Shown: positions 43,675-55,197 of the stretch, piece by piece
How positions within the stretch are numbered: the stretch's first letter is position 1
Layout: every line of letters starts with the position of its first letter
Origin: Pseudomonas weihenstephanensis
Lineage (GTDB): Bacteria > Pseudomonadota > Gammaproteobacteria > Pseudomonadales > Pseudomonadaceae
Assembly: GCF_001043055.1 (NCBI RefSeq)
Contig: NZ_JYLF01000005.1
Location: 248,001-312,000, forward strand
Reading direction: 5' to 3'
DNA: 64,000 nucleotides
Notes under the pieces: model-generated
Told to the model about the DNA's origin: nothing
Databases searched by the model: none
The model's input: the letters and a program-made list of their open reading frames with translations, nothing else
Translations under genes and position numbers: made by a program

Positions 43675-46332
43675 TTACGCCAGGCTTTTGCTCACCACCT
43701 CAAACACATCGCTGGACAGCTCACCCGAATGACGGATGCGCTCCAGTTCAGCCTTCATCAGCGCCTGACGGGCGCTGTCGTATTTGCGCCAGCGCGTCAA
43801 CGGCGCCAACTGGCGCGAAGCGATCTGTGGGTTTAAGCCGTTGAGCTGGATGACTATATCCGCAAGGAAGCGGTAGCCCGAACCGTCCGCCGCATGGAAG
43901 TTGATCAGGTTTTGGCCAGCGAACGCACCCATCAACGCGCGTACCTTGTTCGGGTTCTTGATGTTGAAGGCCGGGTGTTCCATCAACTCGCGTACCCGCT
44001 GCAAGCCGCCAGGCAAAGTGCTACCCGCCTGCACGCTGAACCACTGATCCATGACCAACGGATTGTCCTTGAAGTGCTCGGCAAAACTGGCCAGTGCCTG
44101 GGCTTTTTCAGCCTCGAACGGCGAATTGACCAACACCGCCAGCGCTGTCAGGCGCTCAGTCATGTTGTCGCTGTGCTCGAATTGCTCAAGGGCTGCTGCC
44201 AACACTTCGGGTTTGCCTGTGAGCATCAGGTACGACAACGCGATGTTTTGCAGCGCACGGCGCGCAAAGTGCGAAGCTTGGGGCACATACGGCGTGGTTT
44301 TGGACACTTCACGGTTGGCCTGATAACGCGCCCACAAGGCATCGTAAAGGCTGTCAGCGAGCTGTTTGCGAGCGAATTCGCGGGCGGCATGAATCGCCTC
44401 CACATCCGCAACGTCACTGATTTCAGTCAGGTAGGCTTCACCCGGCAGCGACAACATTTCTGCCACCATCGCCTGATCCAGTTGCTCATTGCCCAGCACA
44501 CTGCGCAGGGCTTGAACCAGGCGTTGATCCATGACCAGCGCCTCGCCGCGCTGATGCTGCCCGATCAAGTCCTGCAACACCTGCACCGCTAACTGCTGAC
44601 CTGCTTCCCAACGGTTGAAGCCATCGCTGTCGTGTTGCATGAGGAACATCAATTGGTCACGGCTGTACGCAAAGTGCAGTTTGACCGGGGCCGAGAAACC
44701 ACGCAGCAACGACGGCAGCGGCTGTTCAGTGAGACCGGTAAAAGTGAACGTCTGCTGGCTTTCAGTCACCGACAACACTCGGCTGGTGCCCGCAGGCGAC
44801 GATTCATCCGCCAATTGCAGTGGCAGTTCTTTGCCCCTGGCGTCCAGCAGGCCCAGTGCCACCGGGATCACAAACGGCAGTTTTTCAGTCTGCCCCGGTG
44901 TGGCCGGGCAGCTTTGGGTGAACGTCAGGCTGTAGGTCTGGCTCGCGCCATCGTAGTGCTCGCTGACGCTCAGGCGCGGCGTCCCGGCCTGGCTGTACCA
45001 GCGCTTGAACTGGGTCAAGTCCACGCCGTTGGCGTCTTCCATGGCACTGATGAAATCGTCGCAGGTCACGGCCTGGCCGTCGTGGCGATCAAAGTACACG
45101 TCGCTGCCTTTGCGGAAACCTTCGGCACCGAGCAAGGTGTAAAGCATGCCCACCACTTCCGAGCCTTTCTCGTACACCGTCAGGGTGTAGAAGTTGGAGA
45201 TTTCGATGAAGCTGTCCGGGCGTACCGCGTGAGCCATCGGGCCTGCGTCTTCAGCAAACTGATGAGTGCGCAGGTAGGCCACGTCCTGGATACGCTTGAC
45301 CGTCGCCGAGTTCATGTCTGCCGAGAAACCTGCATCGCGAAACACGGTGAAGCCTTCCTTGAGCGACAACTGGAACCAGTCGCGGCAAGTCACGCGGTTG
45401 CCCGACCAGTTGTGGAAGTATTCATGCGCAACGATGGCTTCAACGCGCTGGTGGGCGGCGTCGGTCGCGGTCTCGGCACGCGCCAGCACGGCGCTGGAGT
45501 TGAAGATGTTAAGGCCCTTGTTCTCCATCGCGCCCATGTTGAAGTCGTTGACGGCCACGATCATGAAGATGTCCAGATCGTATTCACGGCCGTAGGTTTC
45601 TTCGTCCCAACGCATGGACTTTTTCAGGCTGTTCATGGCGTGCTGGCACTTGTCGATGTTTTCAGGTTCGACATAAATACGCAGCGCCACCTCGCGCTGG
45701 CTCATCGTGGTGAAGGTGTCTTCGACACACCACAGATCACCGGCCACCAGCGCAAACAGGTAAGCCGGTTTTTTGAACGGGTCTTCCCACGTCGCCCAGT
45801 GCCGACCTTCGTCCTGCGGGCCGCTGCCCACCGGGTTGCCGTTGGACAGCAGGATCGGGTAGCGATTTTTATCGCCGATCACCGTGGTGGTGAACGTGCT
45901 CATCACGTCAGGGCGGTCGAGGTAGTAGGTGATCTTGCGAAAGCCTTCAGCCTCGCACTGGGTGCAAAACATGCCGCCGGACTTGTACAGGCCCTCAAGC
46001 GCGGTGTTGGATTCAGGGTGGATCTTGACGCTGGTGTCCAGCACAAACTGTTCGGTTTGCGGGTGCAGGGTCAAGTGGCTGTCCGTGAGCTGATAGTGCT
46101 GCGCCGTCAGCTCCAGGTCATTGAGCTTGACCGACAGCAACTCCAACTGCTGGCCATCGAGCGCCAATGGCGGCAAGCCTGCACCCCGTGCCGGGTTGCG
46201 ACGCATCACCAGCTGCGCATGAACCAGCGTGTGGTCCTCGAACAATTCAAAGGTCAGGTGCGTTTCGTCGATCAGATACTCGGGCGCCTGATAGTCCTTG
46301 AGGTAAATCATTTTCGGTTGTTCGGTGCGCAT
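43675..46332 (-). CDS. pepN: Aminopeptidase N (PepN)
   Basis: An 885-residue M1-family zinc aminopeptidase that removes N-terminal residues from peptides in the cytoplasm. The substrate-binding GAMEN motif is at 267-271, the zinc motif HEYFH at 303-307 with the third ligand Glu326, and a C-terminal helical domain of the gammaproteobacterial PepN type follows. The ATG at 46332 has AGGA 7 bases upstream. It is the last gene of the nadK-to-pepN block, 12 bases after the DUF2797 gene. A large open frame on the other strand is a codon-use shadow. Confidence 0.97.
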   Translation of the reverse strand: MRTEQPKMIYLKDYQAPEYLIDETHLTFELFEDHTLVHAQLVMRRNPARGAGLPPLALDGQQLELLSVKLNDLELTAQHYQLTDSHLTLHPQTEQFVLDTSVKIHPESNTALEGLYKSGGMFCTQCEAEGFRKITYYLDRPDVMSTFTTTVIGDKNRYPILLSNGNPVGSGPQDEGRHWATWEDPFKKPAYLFALVAGDLWCVEDTFTTMSQREVALRIYVEPENIDKCQHAMNSLKKSMRWDEETYGREYDLDIFMIVAVNDFNMGAMENKGLNIFNSSAVLARAETATDAAHQRVEAIVAHEYFHNWSGNRVTCRDWFQLSLKEGFTVFRDAGFSADMNSATVKRIQDVAYLRTHQFAEDAGPMAHAVRPDSFIEISNFYTLTVYEKGSEVVGMLYTLLGAEGFRKGSDVYFDRHDGQAVTCDDFISAMEDANGVDLTQFKRWYSQAGTPRLSVSEHYDGASQTYSLTFTQSCPATPGQTEKLPFVIPVALGLLDARGKELPLQLADESSPAGTSRVLSVTESQQTFTFTGLTEQPLPSLLRGFSAPVKLHFAYSRDQLMFLMQHDSDGFNRWEAGQQLAVQVLQDLIGQHQRGEALVMDQRLVQALRSVLGNEQLDQAMVAEMLSLPGEAYLTEISDVADVEAIHAAREFARKQLADSLYDALWARYQANREVSKTTPYVPQASHFARRALQNIALSYLMLTGKPEVLAAALEQFEHSDNMTERLTALAVLVNSPFEAEKAQALASFAEHFKDNPLVMDQWFSVQAGSTLPGGLQRVRELMEHPAFNIKNPNKVRALMGAFAGQNLINFHAADGSGYRFLADIVIQLNGLNPQIASRQLAPLTRWRKYDSARQALMKAELERIRHSGELSSDVFEVVSKSLA

Positions 46333-46344
46333 GCTGGAGTCCTT

Positions 46345-47175
46345 TTACTGATGCACGGCCAGCTCGTAGGCCGTGTATTTGCGAATGTTGATAACGCCGG
46401 TGTCAAAGATCAGGTACTGGCCCTTGATCCCCATCAGCGTGCCTTCGACGATCGGATCTTTGTCCAGATTGAAGCTGACGATCTTGCTCGGGTATTGCTC
46501 GACCGGGTAACGGATCTCGATGGGCGCAACGTCATGCAAAGGTTGGACCGCTTGCAGGCCAAAACGCTCCTGCAACTGTTGCAAGCCTTCGGCACAGCTC
46601 TCAAACAATTGCTCACGCACTGCAACGAGGTCCACCGGCGCGGCGTCGCCTTTGAGCAGTGCACGCCAGTTGGTGCGGTCCCCCACTTGTGAGCGAAACA
46701 GGTCTTCGACAAACCCCGATTGCTGTCGCGTGGCCACGCGCACAATCGGTATTGCCTGGCTGGCCCCCTGATCGAGCCAGCGCGTGGGCAACTGCGTGGC
46801 GCGGGTGATGCCGACTTTGATCCCTGACGAGTTGGCCAGGTACACCACGTGATCGGTCATGCAGAACTGCTCGCCCCACGACGGATCACGGCACGTGCCT
46901 GCGGCGTAGTGGCAACGCTCCGGGCTCATGATGCACACATCGCATTGGGCCAGTTTGGTCATGCAGGGGTAGCAATAACCTTGGCTGAAGCTTTTTTTGG
47001 TTTTGCGCCCGCAGTGGGTGCAGTTGATCGCCCCCAAAAACTCCAGGCGCAGTTTAGTGCCGATCAACGGGTTGACCGGCACCTCGGTGTCACCCAAACG
47101 AAACGCATATTGAACAGTCGGCGATTCAAGGCGTGCCGACATTTTGCTGATTGCACCACGACCAATTTCAATCAA
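46345..47175 (-). CDS. DUF2797 zinc-ribbon protein
   Basis: A 276-residue DUF2797 protein. The N-terminal third has eight cysteines in zinc-ribbon spacing (Cys52, 55, 68, 71, 78, 81, 88, 95), followed by HVVYLANSSGIKVGITR, a stretch reminiscent of the GIY-YIG nuclease fold, and LDQGASQAIP. Its function is not known; a nucleic-acid role is inference. The start is a TTG at 47175 that overlaps the TGA of the DUF1315 gene; it keeps the conserved-looking MIEIGRGAISKM N-terminus. An ATG at 47142 is the alternative. Confidence 0.87.
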   Translation of the reverse strand: MIEIGRGAISKMSARLESPTVQYAFRLGDTEVPVNPLIGTKLRLEFLGAINCTHCGRKTKKSFSQGYCYPCMTKLAQCDVCIMSPERCHYAAGTCRDPSWGEQFCMTDHVVYLANSSGIKVGITRATQLPTRWLDQGASQAIPIVRVATRQQSGFVEDLFRSQVGDRTNWRALLKGDAAPVDLVAVREQLFESCAEGLQQLQERFGLQAVQPLHDVAPIEIRYPVEQYPSKIVSFNLDKDPIVEGTLMGIKGQYLIFDTGVINIRKYTAYELAVHQ

Positions 47176-47432
47176 TGGATGGCATCCGATTTGAACAGGA
47201 TGTTAGGCACCGAGATGGACTTGGAGCTGCACTCCTGCGGGCCCATGTAACCGGTGCGCTGGTCTTCCGGCAGGTTGTGCAGTTCCCAGGCAATCATGGC
47301 CTGCAACGACAGCTCGCGCTGTTCGGCGGTCAGCTTGTTACCGTCCGCCCATTTGCCGATTTCCACGGCCAGTTTCAGGCTCTGGTAGATCTCGGGGGTA
47401 ATGTTTTGGATCATTTCGTTGAAAGAGGACAT
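47172..47432 (-). CDS. DUF1315 (YeaC-like) family protein, 86 aa
   Basis: A small soluble helical protein recognised as DUF1315/YeaC: it begins MSSFNEMIQNITPEIYQSL and contains LAVEIGKWADGNKLTAEQRE. I chose the ATG at 47432; upstream in-frame residues to 47531 look non-coding. GGAAAAAAG lies upstream. The gene sits directly in front of the DUF2797 gene with overlapping stop and start (TTGA). Function is unknown across the family. Confidence 0.87.
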   Translation of the reverse strand: MSSFNEMIQNITPEIYQSLKLAVEIGKWADGNKLTAEQRELSLQAMIAWELHNLPEDQRTGYMGPQECSSKSISVPNILFKSDAIH

Positions 47433-47558
47433 GGTTCTTTTTTCCACTAAACAGTAATTAATCGCGTCGTCGCTGCCGCAGTCTGCGATAAGGGCCGAAA
47501 AACCTTCGCTCATTTCAGGAAGGCTCGCCACGTATACATTGCAGCCTTGGGCATCGAC

Positions 47559-48437
47559 TTACAGGGCATGAGTCTGCTTTCTGCGGGCCCACAGGCCGCC
47601 GAGCAAGCCGGTGAGGCAACCGATCAACAGCCCGCCCACGTGGGCGGCGTTGGCAATCTGTCCAAAACCGATCAGTGACACCAGGCCGGACAAGCACACG
47701 GCCAGCCACACCAACATCATCACCAAAACCCCGCGAGGCAGGCGATACAGCGGGTTTGGCGCCATCAACTGGTAAATCCACACATGCCCCAACAGGCCGT
47801 ACAGCACGCCGGACAAGCCGCCAAACAGGCTCGGGCCGCCAAACAGGTACTGGGCAAAGTTGGACACCAGGCTGAACAACAGGCTCAACCCAATGAGATT
47901 GATGCTGCCCTGACGCATTTCAATGCGTCGCCCCAATTCCCAGTACCACAGGCCGTTCATGGCGATGTGCAAGAAACCGAAGTGAATCAGCATCGGGGTG
48001 AACAATCTCCACCATTGCCCGGCGGCCAGGCTATCCGACAAAGGTGTGAACTGGATGTACTGCCCGCGAATGCTGAAGTCGAGAAATGTCAGCCCGCTGA
48101 GGGTCGAGAGGTTTTCACCCAGTTGCGTCACCACCGCGACGATGATGCACAACAGCAAAATCGTGGCAGTGGCCGGACTGTCGCGCAGTTGCTGGACAAA
48201 GCCGGGGCGCGCCATCGCTGGCGGGCGCTCAACAACCGGTAATTGATGCTCGGGATCACCCTGAGGGAAACGCTGATACAGGCTGCGCACATCGTCAGCG
48301 ATGCCGTCAGGCGCCCACACCACTTGCTCGCCCGCCTCTTCACTGACGCGATGCGGCACTTGCAAGCGCTTGAGCAAGCTGACAAAGCCACTTAAATCAG
48401 TCGACAGCGGCAAACGTAATACAGCAACAGCACTCAT
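47559..48437 (-). CDS. Rhomboid family intramembrane serine protease (GlpG-like)
   Basis: A 292-residue inner-membrane protease with an N-terminal cytoplasmic domain of the GlpG type (1-80) and six or so helices. The catalytic pair is Ser209 in GGLSGVLYG and His266 in ANAAHVGGL; His152, His157 and Asn161 (LIHFGFLHIAMN) form the oxyanion-side loop. It cleaves membrane proteins within helices. It overlaps the phosphoesterase gene by 4 bases. GlpG is the likely orthologue; I do not assign the symbol because its natural substrate here is not visible. Confidence 0.93.
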   Translation of the reverse strand: MSAVAVLRLPLSTDLSGFVSLLKRLQVPHRVSEEAGEQVVWAPDGIADDVRSLYQRFPQGDPEHQLPVVERPPAMARPGFVQQLRDSPATATILLLCIIVAVVTQLGENLSTLSGLTFLDFSIRGQYIQFTPLSDSLAAGQWWRLFTPMLIHFGFLHIAMNGLWYWELGRRIEMRQGSINLIGLSLLFSLVSNFAQYLFGGPSLFGGLSGVLYGLLGHVWIYQLMAPNPLYRLPRGVLVMMLVWLAVCLSGLVSLIGFGQIANAAHVGGLLIGCLTGLLGGLWARRKQTHAL

Positions 48438-49405
48438 TGAATAGCCTCCGGGCGCTCAACATCCACCCATACAAATTTGTGCGGATCGAGACGTGTTTCC
48501 TGATCCAGACGATAGGCCACCAACTTGCCGTACAACACGGCACTGTAATCCAGGCAGGCCAGGTTTGGCCGGATCGGTGCAGGCTTGCCACTGCGCCAGT
48601 AGTGACCGACAAACAACATTGGCTCTTCAATGCCGTAGCGCAGCAAGGCGCCTTTTTCAGTAGGCGATAGGGGCTTTTGTGCCACGCCTGCGGGCAGTGC
48701 ATCCGGCTGAAACACAATATCGCCGTAGGTCTTGGGGTCGTCTTCCCAGAATTTGGTGCGAAAAAACGCTCGCGTCAGACCGTCGCCACCGGTCAACGTC
48801 ATGCCGTTCGGCAAGCGCATGTCGGTGCCGCGCAGCAGGCGATTGAAGCTCATAGTGGCAAAGCTTTCAGGCTGCGCCGCCGCTTGCAGGAACGGTTCGT
48901 CGATGCAGCCATCGGGGTATTGCGCGCGCAGGGTGGCAATCACATCCGCATCCCAGCAGGCATGCACCACCCGAAAGCGACCGGCATCGACAAACAGCGG
49001 CATGTCGTAAAACCACTGCACAAAGTCGCGCCACTCGCCGGGGTACTGGGCAAATTGCTCCAAGGTTTCGTGGATCAGCCGGGTGTGGCGCGGGGTGTGC
49101 TCACGCACATACTGCTTGCCACTGCCCGCAGGCGCCGGTGTGCACCAACCCAGCGCGTTGAACTCATGGTTACCCATCAGGCACAGCGCGTGCTGCGCCA
49201 CAACCATGTCGCGCACGATATGCAGCGCCTCGCGGATCCGCGGACCGCGGTCGATGATGTCACCCAGAAACACCGCCATGCGTTGCGAGTGTTGCCACAC
49301 ACCGCCACGTTTGCGATAGCCCAGACGCTCCAACAGATGCTCAAGGGTATGAGCACAGCCATGCACGTCACCGATCAGATCGTAACTGCGCGCGGGATCG
49401 AGCAT
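48434..49405 (-). CDS. Metallophosphoesterase (PrpA/ApaH-like)
   Basis: A 323-residue calcineurin-like phosphoesterase with the metal motifs GDVHG (12-16), LGDIIDRG (48-55) and GNHE (78-81), plus HACWD and FVGHYW further on. It lies between nadK (1-base overlap) and the rhomboid gene (4-base overlap). Related enzymes include serine/threonine phosphatases and diadenosine tetraphosphatases; the substrate cannot be chosen from sequence. Confidence 0.92.
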   Translation of the reverse strand: MLDPARSYDLIGDVHGCAHTLEHLLERLGYRKRGGVWQHSQRMAVFLGDIIDRGPRIREALHIVRDMVVAQHALCLMGNHEFNALGWCTPAPAGSGKQYVREHTPRHTRLIHETLEQFAQYPGEWRDFVQWFYDMPLFVDAGRFRVVHACWDADVIATLRAQYPDGCIDEPFLQAAAQPESFATMSFNRLLRGTDMRLPNGMTLTGGDGLTRAFFRTKFWEDDPKTYGDIVFQPDALPAGVAQKPLSPTEKGALLRYGIEEPMLFVGHYWRSGKPAPIRPNLACLDYSAVLYGKLVAYRLDQETRLDPHKFVWVDVERPEAIQ

Positions 49406-50295
49406 CAGTCGCTCCTACCGCCCAGTCGGCTACCCCAACCGAGCTTGGTCCGACACACTTCATAGTAGTTGTGGTCCAACGGGTGAATCAGGCGCAGCTT
49501 TTGCGCTTTTTTGCTGACGGTGATGGTGTCGCCGGGCGCGCAGGTGAAATGGTTCTGACCGTCGCACGACACTTGTGGGTAGATCTGCATGTCCTTGGCC
49601 ACCACGATTTTCAGCTCGCTGTTGCCATCCACCACAATCGGCCGGCTGCTGAGGGTGTGCGGGTACATGGGCACAATGACGATGGCATCCAGCTTGGGGT
49701 GCATGATCGGGCCGCCGGCCGACATGGCGTAGGCCGTGGAGCCCGTCGGCGTGGCCACGATCAGGCCGTCGGCTTTCTGGCTGCACACGAACTGACCGTC
49801 GATGTGCAATTCGAATTCAATCATGCGCGTGGATTTACCGGGGTGCAGCACCACGTCGTTCAGCGCGTCGCCCTGGCCAATGGCTTCGCCGTGACGGCGC
49901 ACTTCGGCTTGCAACAGAAAGCGGTTTTCAACCAGGTAATGGCCGTCGAGCACCTCGGCCACTTTGACTTCGAGTTCATCCGGACGAATGTCGGTCAAAA
50001 ACCCCAGGCTGCCCCGGTTGATGCCCAGCACCGGGACATTGTGCCGCGCCAGTGCGCGAGCGGCGCCCAGCAAGCTGCCATCGCCGCCGACCACAATCAC
50101 CATGTCGCACACTTCACCGAGCATTTTGCGCGACGAGGTTTGCAAGCCATGACCGGGCAACACTTCGGCAATGGTGTCTTCGAGGATCACGTGCATGTGC
50201 CGCTCGAGCAGGAATTTTTTCAGTCGGCGAACCGTGTCGAGCACTTGCGAACTGCCCAAACGACCAATGATGCCGATATTACGAAATTGCTCCAT
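49405..50295 (-). CDS. nadK: NAD kinase
   Basis: A 296-residue ATP-NAD kinase that makes NADP+ from NAD+. Family motifs are GGDG (70-73) in VVVGGDGSLLGAAR, LGINRGSLGFLTD and ATPTGSTAYAMSAGGPI. The ATG at 50295 has AGGAG upstream; an ATG at 50349 is too far out. It is the first gene of the block and is divergent from the DUF1853 gene over 101 bases. Confidence 0.97.
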   Translation of the reverse strand: MEQFRNIGIIGRLGSSQVLDTVRRLKKFLLERHMHVILEDTIAEVLPGHGLQTSSRKMLGEVCDMVIVVGGDGSLLGAARALARHNVPVLGINRGSLGFLTDIRPDELEVKVAEVLDGHYLVENRFLLQAEVRRHGEAIGQGDALNDVVLHPGKSTRMIEFELHIDGQFVCSQKADGLIVATPTGSTAYAMSAGGPIMHPKLDAIVIVPMYPHTLSSRPIVVDGNSELKIVVAKDMQIYPQVSCDGQNHFTCAPGDTITVSKKAQKLRLIHPLDHNYYEVCRTKLGWGSRLGGRSD

Positions 50296-50396
50296 GAGGC
50301 TCCTGCGGGATACGTGACGGGCGAAAACGACGATTATGGGCGAAAGCACACGATAGACAAAACCCTTTCAGCCCTTCAGCACGCTATGCTCGCAGC

Positions 50397-51380
50397 ATGA
50401 TCCTCTTCCCCGACTTGCTCAACCTGCCCCGCCAGCTACGTCACCCCCAGGTGCGGGATTTGGCGTGGGTGATCCTCGCGCCCCCTATGCTCAGCCAAAC
50501 CCCGTGGCCACAACGTCACCCGCTGGCTGGCAGCGACTGGGTACAGGCCCCGGATGCGCTCGAGCACTGGCTGCGGGCACTGGATCAGCACAGCCAACCC
50601 CTGGAGGACTGGCTCGCGCAGGCCACCACGCGCAGGCTAGGCCGTTACTACGAGCGACTGTGGCAGTTTGCTATCCAGCGCGCACCCGGTGTGGCGTTGA
50701 TTGCAGCCAACTTGCCCATTCGCGTGGGTGGCCACACGCTGGGCGAACTGGACATGCTGTTGCGTGATCGCGACGGCGTGCATCACCTCGAACTGGCGAT
50801 CAAGCTCTATCTGGGGCCGCAACAGGGCGACGGCCGCGACCCCGCGCAATGGCTTGGCCCCGGCAGCAATGACCGACTGGACCGCAAACTCAACCACTTC
50901 GCCCAGCATCAGTTGCCGATGTCCAGCCGGGCGCAAAGCCGCGAGATTCTGGCCGGGCTGGATATCCAACAGTTCAGCGCGCACCTGTGGCTGGGCGGCT
51001 ACCTCCTGTACCCGTGGCCCGGCCATGCGCTGCCGCCGGCGGGCGCTCACCCTCAACACTTGCGCGGGCGGTGGCTGCATCAGCGCGACTGGCCTGCGTT
51101 TGTCCGTCAGAGCGCCCAAGGCTGCTGGCAGCCGCTGCCACGCCATGCGTGGCTGGCGCCCGCCCACTACGGCCCGCAAGACTGCTGGAGTGCATCCCAG
51201 CTCAAGGGCTGGCTGAGCCAATTACATCCCCAGGCACCCGCGCAATTATTGGTGCGCCTGACTCAAAATAACGACGGTGACTGGGAGGAAGCCGAGCGTT
51301 TGTTTCTGGTGTCCGACGTGTGGCCAAACCTGCCGGGGAACAGCGAATCCATGCAATCGTGTGCAACCGTATTAAAGTGA
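50397..51380 (+). CDS. DUF1853 family protein
   Basis: A 327-residue cytoplasmic protein of the DUF1853 family, found in many Pseudomonas next to nadK. It has the [18 protein letters not shown] and [20 protein letters not shown] segments; the second resembles a restriction-enzyme-like core (D-E-x-K), but no function is established. It has no signal peptide. The ATG at 50397 has no clear ribosome binding site. Confidence 0.88.
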   Translation: MILFPDLLNLPRQLRHPQVRDLAWVILAPPMLSQTPWPQRHPLAGSDWVQAPDALEHWLRALDQHSQPLEDWLAQATTRRLGRYYERLWQFAIQRAPGVALIAANLPIRVGGHTLGELDMLLRDRDGVHHLELAIKLYLGPQQGDGRDPAQWLGPGSNDRLDRKLNHFAQHQLPMSSRAQSREILAGLDIQQFSAHLWLGGYLLYPWPGHALPPAGAHPQHLRGRWLHQRDWPAFVRQSAQGCWQPLPRHAWLAPAHYGPQDCWSASQLKGWLSQLHPQAPAQLLVRLTQNNDGDWEEAERLFLVSDVWPNLPGNSESMQSCATVLK

Positions 51381-51435
51381 ACGCACTGCGTCAGAAAAGA
51401 ACGCAGGCTTAAGACCTGAACCGTGAGGAAACACC

Positions 51436-51984
51436 ATGTCCTGGAAAAGCTCGACTGACCGTTACAGTCGTATGTCCATCGCCCTGCACTGGCTGATGGT
51501 GCTGTTATTTGTATTGATCTACGCCGCCATTGAGTTTCGCGGGATCTTCCCCAAAGACAGCGACGGCCGCACGCTGATGAAAGATGCACATTTCATGCTC
51601 GGTTTAACCGTGTTTGCGCTGGTTTGGCTGCGCCTGCTGGCACGCACCCTTGGCGTGGCGCCCACCATCACGCCAACACCGCCCGCCTGGCAAACCGCAC
51701 TCGCGACCCTCATGCACTGGGCGTTGTATGTGTTCATGATCGCCATGCCGGTCATGGGGTTTCTGGTGCTGAGCTACAACGACAAGTCGATATTTTTCTA
51801 CGGCTTTGACCTGCCGCCGTTAACCCTCAAAGACATCGACACTGCCAAACAGATCAAGGGCTGGCACGAACTGGGCGGCACCCTTGGTTACTGGCTGATC
51901 GGTCTGCATGCACTGGCCGGCCTGGCGCATCACTACGTGATCAAAGACAACACCTTGCTGCGCATGCTGCCCAAGCGCAGCTAA
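51436..51984 (+). CDS. Cytochrome b561 family protein
   Basis: A 182-residue four-helix membrane cytochrome of the b561 family. Histidine candidates for two hemes are in MSIALHWLMV, MKDAHFMLG, MHWALYV and WHELGGT or GLHALAGLAHH. The ATG follows GAGGAAA. It is a different branch from the b561 at 35 kb and has no peroxidase partner. It may pass electrons between quinones and a soluble acceptor. Confidence 0.92.
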   Translation: MSWKSSTDRYSRMSIALHWLMVLLFVLIYAAIEFRGIFPKDSDGRTLMKDAHFMLGLTVFALVWLRLLARTLGVAPTITPTPPAWQTALATLMHWALYVFMIAMPVMGFLVLSYNDKSIFFYGFDLPPLTLKDIDTAKQIKGWHELGGTLGYWLIGLHALAGLAHHYVIKDNTLLRMLPKRS

Positions 51985-52901
51985 ACCGTTGAGGCAAATC
52001 CCCGGCGGCCCTGCAAGCCGCCGGTGTGCACAAATACCACTCGCCGACCGCGTGCAATATGCCCCGTTTGCACCGCCTCTTTGAGCGCCAACAAGGCCTT
52101 GGCGGTGTACAGCGGCTCCAGCGGCAACCCGCTCGACTGTTCGCTGGCGCGCATAAATTCAAGCAACTGATCATCGACCTTGGCAAACCCGCCACGGCAG
52201 GCCTCGATCAACTGATAGGGCCGCGAGGCCAGCCCGGCCTGTTGCAAGATGGCCTGCACATTAGGTGCCACCCCATGATCCTGCGGCACCGCCAGCGCGC
52301 CATACACCTCGCGCGGGTCTGCAAGCACCAAGCCTGCCAGCGTAGTCCCGGTGCCCGCCGCCAACCACCACGCGTCATAATCCGCCCAGCCGACAGCACC
52401 CAGTTGCTCGCGCACCTGCGTCACCAGCGGCGCGCACCCTAAAGCGCCCGCCAGCCCACCTCCGCCTTCGGGCACGGCGTGTAACTGCGGATACATCTCG
52501 TGCCAGGGCAGCCAGAAACCCGGCTCATGCCGGGCGCGATACCCGGCAAACCCCAGCCAATGCAGATGCATGCCAAAGTCTTGCAGGTCGCGGGTGGTCG
52601 GTGTTGCTTGAGGGTGCCCGCGCAGCAGGCCCACGGTGGTAAAGCCGAAGCGTTTACCCGCCGCGGCCAGCGCATGCAAATGATTGGAGTGTGCCCCGCC
52701 GAGGCTGATCAGGCCCTGCGCGCCAGCGGCCTGAGCGGCCCTTAAGTGATGATGCAGCTTGAACCATTTGTTACCACTGATCAGCGGGTCAATCAGGTCC
52801 AGGCGCAGCACCGCCACCTCTACCCCGGCGTTTGTCAGCCAGTCAACGTGCAAGCGCTGCAAAGGCGCATAAGGCTGCCAGTCAATCAAAGGCACGGTCA
52901 C
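51981..52901 (-). CDS. D-cysteine desulfhydrase / ACC deaminase family enzyme
   Basis: A 306-residue PLP-dependent enzyme of the ACC deaminase/D-cysteine desulfhydrase family (fold type II). The PLP lysine is predicted as Lys45 in ISGNKWFKL; the GGAHSNHLHALAAAG segment binds the PLP ring, and GTGTTLAGLV the phosphate. The length is shorter than true ACC deaminase, favouring D-cysteine desulfhydrase-like activity. The start is GTG at 52901; its GGAG ribosome binding site lies inside a perfect hairpin. It follows fadH by 47 bases on the same strand. Confidence 0.9.
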   Translation of the reverse strand: MTVPLIDWQPYAPLQRLHVDWLTNAGVEVAVLRLDLIDPLISGNKWFKLHHHLRAAQAAGAQGLISLGGAHSNHLHALAAAGKRFGFTTVGLLRGHPQATPTTRDLQDFGMHLHWLGFAGYRARHEPGFWLPWHEMYPQLHAVPEGGGGLAGALGCAPLVTQVREQLGAVGWADYDAWWLAAGTGTTLAGLVLADPREVYGALAVPQDHGVAPNVQAILQQAGLASRPYQLIEACRGGFAKVDDQLLEFMRASEQSSGLPLEPLYTAKALLALKEAVQTGHIARGRRVVFVHTGGLQGRRGFASTV

Positions 52902-52906
52902 GGCAG

Positions 52907-52930
52907 ACTCCGCTCAAAAATGAGCGGAGT
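52907..52930 (-). promoter_or_regulatory. Hairpin containing the ribosome binding site of the desulfhydrase gene
   Basis: On the minus strand ACTCCGCTCA, a TTTT loop and TGAGCGGAGT form a perfect 10-bp stem. The last bases, GGAG, are the ribosome binding site of the GTG at 52901 (6 bases away). The hairpin could therefore limit translation until it is opened, for example by temperature, a protein or ribosomes coming from fadH. It could also act as the fadH terminator, though no T-run follows. Confidence 0.6.
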
Positions 52931-52948
52931 TTAGCGCACCTCAATCGC

Positions 52949-55009
<2,061 letters not shown>

Positions 55010-55197
55010 TCACGGAACGCGGGATGCTCTGCGGCTCCCGTCGTTGAAGGTAAGGCACAGTAATGGCATGCCCGACCCCGCTCAATGACCCAAAGTGACA
55101 AATTATTAACCCAATTGCGCAGCGCCCCTTGGCAAGTGTGCATACGCCACCTACCCTAGACGCCGAATCCTGCAAATGGCTGCCTGCTCTATTTCCC

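Noticed and set aside
44632..46692. 686-codon open frame on the plus strand
   Set aside because: It is antisense to pepN and the DUF2797 gene, both well supported; no start signal or protein-like features.
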